A stretch of DNA of 64,000 nucleotides. Origin: Geobacillus genomosp. 3 (GTDB taxonomy: Bacteria; Bacillota; Bacilli; Bacillales; Anoxybacillaceae). This document shows, piece by piece, positions 61,770 through 64,000 of this stretch; positions within the stretch are counted from its first letter, which is position 1, and each line of letters opens with the position of its first letter. The notes beneath the pieces were generated by a model that saw nothing but the letters and a program-made list of their open reading frames with translations, did not search any database and was not told where the DNA came from. The position numbers were made by a program, and so were the translations under genes. The stretch is taken from contig NC_022080.4 of NCBI RefSeq assembly GCF_000445995.2, forward strand, positions 3,250,001-3,314,000, read 5' to 3'.

Positions 61770-64000
61770 CTACATATTCCGCCGGTATTGGCCGCCGACT
61801 TCGTACAACGCGCGGGTGATTTGCCCGAGGCTGGCGACTTTTACCGTTTCCATCAACTCTTCGAAAATGTTGCCGCCGCTCGTCGCTACTTGTTTTAAGC
61901 GCTCGAGCGCCAGGCCGGCTTTGTCTTTGTTCCGCGCCTGGAATTCGCGCAAATTGTGAATTTGCAGCTCTTTTTCTTCATACGTTGCCCGGGCGAGCTC
62001 GAGATTGTTCAATTCTTCTTCCGATGGCGGGTTCGGGTTCAAGAACGTATTCACGCCGATAATCGGCAGTTCCCCGGTATGTTTTTTCGTTTCGTAGTAG
62101 AGCGACTCGTCTTGAATTTTTCCGCGCTGGTACTGCATTTCCATCGCCCCGAGCACGCCGCCGCGGTCGTTCAACCGTTCGAACTCTTGCAACACCGCTT
62201 CTTCCACCAAGTCCGTCAGTTCTTCGATAATGAACGATCCTTGAAGCGGATTTTCGTTTTTCGCCAAGCCAAACTCTTTTGTAATAATAAGCTGGATCGC
62301 CATCGCCCGCCGGACCGACTCCTCGGTCGGTGTCGTGATCGCTTCGTCATAGGCGTTTGTATGGAGCGAATTGCAGTTGTCGTAAATCGCCAACAGCGCC
62401 TGCAGCGTCGTGCGGATGTCGTTAAAATCGATTTCTTGGGCGTGAAGCGAACGGCCGGACGTTTGAATATGGTATTTCAGCTTTTGGCTCCGTTCGTTGG
62501 CGCCGTATTTTTCGCGCATGACGACGGCCCAAATGCGGCGGGCGACGCGGCCGATGACCGAATATTCCGGATCGAGGCCGTTGCTGAAGAAAAACGACAA
62601 GTTCGGCGCGAAATCATCAATATGCATGCCGCGGCTCAAATAATATTCGACGTACGTAAAGCCGTTGGCGAGCGTAAACGCCAATTGCGTGATCGGATTG
62701 GCCCCCGCCTCGGCGATATGATAGCCGGAAATCGACACCGAATAATAGTTGCGGACGCGGTGCTTGATGAAATACTCTTGAATGTCGCCCATCATTTTTA
62801 AGGCGAAATCGGTCGAAAAAATGCACGTATTTTGCCCTTGATCTTCTTTTAAAATATCAGCTTGCACCGTGCCGCGCACCGTTTGCAGTGTATACGCTTT
62901 CACTTGTTCATACTCTTCCGGTGTGAGCGGGCGCCCAAGCTCGGCTTCTTTTTTCTCGACTTGTTGGTCGATGGCCGTGTTCATAAACATCGCCAGCAAA
63001 ATCGGAGCCGGGCCGTTGATCGTCATCGACACCGATGTGAGCGGGTCGCACAAGTCAAACCCTTTGTACAGTTTTTTCATATCATCGAGCGTACAGATGC
63101 TGACGCCGCTTTCACCAACTTTGCCGAAAATGTCCGGCCGGTAGTCCGGGTCTTCACCGTAGAGCGTGACCGAGTCAAACGCCGTGCTGAGCCGCTTCGC
63201 TTTGTCTTCTTTACATAAGTAATGGAAGCGGCGGTTGGTGCGCTCCGGCGTCCCTTCGCCGGCAAATTGCCGTTTCGGGTCTTCGCCTTGGCGCTTGAAC
63301 GGGAAAACACCCGCTGTATACGGGAACGAACCGGGAACGTTTTCTTTATACACCCAGCGCAAAATTTCCCCGTAGTCTTTAAATTTTGGCAAGACGACTT
63401 TCGGGATGTCCAAACCGGACAACGTTTTTGTCGTCAGTTCGGTGACGATTTCTTTGTCCCGCACTTTTGTGACAAACTGTTTGGCCGCATATTTCGCTTT
63501 CGTTTCTTCCCATGTCGCCAAAATGCGTTTCGATTCCGGTGTCAGCTTCGCTTCATAATCGGCTTTGAGCGTCTCAAGCGCGCGAATGACATCGTCAGAC
63601 TCCCCGCGCTCGTTCGCCGCTTCGATCGCCCCTTCGAGCTGAAACAGGCGGCGGGCGGCCTCGGCTTGCTGCTCGGCACGGCGGTGGTACGAGCGGACCG
63701 TCTCCGCGATTTCGCGCAAATAGTAGCGGCGCTCGTTCGGAATGATGACGTTATGCTTTTCGACGTTGGCGACCGTTTTCAAACTCGTCTTCCAGTCCGT
63801 GCCCGTTTTCCGGTTGATCGTATCGACAAGCGCAACAAAGAGCGTATTTGTCCCCGGATCGTTAAACTGGCTGGCGATCGTGCCATACACCGGCATTTCC
63901 GACACGTCGCGGTCAAACAGCTGATGGCTTCGCTGATATTGCTTTTGCACTTGCCGTTTTGCATCTTCCGAGCCTTTGCGTTCAAACTTGTTAATGGCGA
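61770..64000 (-). CDS. icmF: Fused isobutyryl-CoA mutase IcmF (C-terminal part, cut by window edge)
   Basis: About 743 codons are present; the gene starts beyond base 64000. The visible start of the segment, [16 protein letters not shown], is the end of a MeaI-type GTPase domain (NKxD-like guanine motif), followed by a linker and a B12-dependent mutase domain with [41 protein letters not shown] and [20 protein letters not shown]. This fused GTPase-mutase architecture with an N-terminal B12 domain is IcmF, described in Geobacillus kaustophilus; it interconverts isobutyryl-CoA and n-butyryl-CoA with its chaperone built in. The B12-binding domain is off the window. Confidence 0.9.
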   Translation of the reverse strand, partial: AINKFERKGSEDAKRQVQKQYQRSHQLFDRDVSEMPVYGTIASQFNDPGTNTLFVALVDTINRKTGTDWKTSLKTVANVEKHNVIIPNERRYYLREIAETVRSYHRRAEQQAEAARRLFQLEGAIEAANERGESDDVIRALETLKADYEAKLTPESKRILATWEETKAKYAAKQFVTKVRDKEIVTELTTKTLSGLDIPKVVLPKFKDYGEILRWVYKENVPGSFPYTAGVFPFKRQGEDPKRQFAGEGTPERTNRRFHYLCKEDKAKRLSTAFDSVTLYGEDPDYRPDIFGKVGESGVSICTLDDMKKLYKGFDLCDPLTSVSMTINGPAPILLAMFMNTAIDQQVEKKEAELGRPLTPEEYEQVKAYTLQTVRGTVQADILKEDQGQNTCIFSTDFALKMMGDIQEYFIKHRVRNYYSVSISGYHIAEAGANPITQLAFTLANGFTYVEYYLSRGMHIDDFAPNLSFFFSNGLDPEYSVIGRVARRIWAVVMREKYGANERSQKLKYHIQTSGRSLHAQEIDFNDIRTTLQALLAIYDNCNSLHTNAYDEAITTPTEESVRRAMAIQLIITKEFGLAKNENPLQGSFIIEELTDLVEEAVLQEFERLNDRGGVLGAMEMQYQRGKIQDESLYYETKKHTGELPIIGVNTFLNPNPPSEEELNNLELARATYEEKELQIHNLREFQARNKDKAGLALERLKQVATSGGNIFEELMETVKVASLGQITRALYEVGGQYRRNM

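Overview
The window is a GC-rich chromosomal segment of a thermophilic, endospore-forming, flagellated Bacillaceae bacterium, most probably Geobacillus or a close relative. The gene order matches the Bacillus subtilis rpoE-pyrG-ywjG-spo0F-fba-rho-rpmE-tdk-prfA-prmC-spoIIR-ywlC-ywlE-rpiB-glyA-upp-atp ... murA-spoIID-spoIIQ ... spoIIID-mbl-flhO-flhP-fabZ arrangement. A Bacillus-type nuo operon, a group IIC intron and a fused isobutyryl-CoA mutase point towards Geobacillus. Nearly every gene is on the minus strand; only the BsuPI-domain gene (4103-4612) and ywjG (58555-59076) are on the plus strand. No rRNA, tRNA or CRISPR array is visible.

Layout from low to high coordinates. 1-3792: 5' part of fabZ, an EpuA-family membrane protein, the flagellar rod/hook-family genes flhP and flhO, mbl and spoIIID. 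4103-13846: an accessory-looking block with a BsuPI-domain protein, two half-size chromate transporters, gamma-glutamyltransferase, a complete peptide-type ABC importer and an Lrp-family regulator. 14010-19013: spoIIQ, spoIID, murA, ywmB and ywzB, then a TnpB relic. 19560-30176: an eleven-gene nuoABCDHIJKLMN operon in which NuoC carries a long tandem-repeat N-terminal extension. 30539-37658: the complete F1Fo ATP synthase operon (atpZIBEFHAGDC). 38014-48753: upp, glyA, ywlG, rpiB, a chemotaxis receptor, ywlE, mntP, ywlC, spoIIR, prmC, prfA and a sporulation-type lipoprotein. 49170-57905: tdk, a complete group IIC intron inserted just behind the rpmE terminator, rpmE, rho, glpX, a second murA, tal and fba. 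58070-64000: spo0F, ywjG, pyrG with a CTP-sensing attenuator leader, rpoE, and the 3' part of icmF, which runs off the window.

How the genes work together. Energy metabolism dominates: complex I (without EFG) and the ATP synthase lie next to each other in separate operons with recognisable promoters and terminators. Cell-envelope growth (mbl, murA, murAB, fabZ) is interleaved with the engulfment and mother-cell sporulation genes (spoIIID, spoIIQ, spoIID, spoIIR, spo0F). A cluster of DnaA boxes lies between ywlC and spoIIR. Central carbon genes (fba, tal, glpX, glyA, rpiB) and nucleotide salvage/synthesis genes (upp, tdk, pyrG) fill the rest.

I see no obvious new defence or biosynthetic system. 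The most unusual signals are the NuoC repeat array, the gamma-glutamyltransferase/peptide-importer/chromate-transporter locus, the DnaA-box cluster, the group IIC intron, the GC-rich hairpins in several operon spacers, and a possible small RNA in the upp-atp gap.
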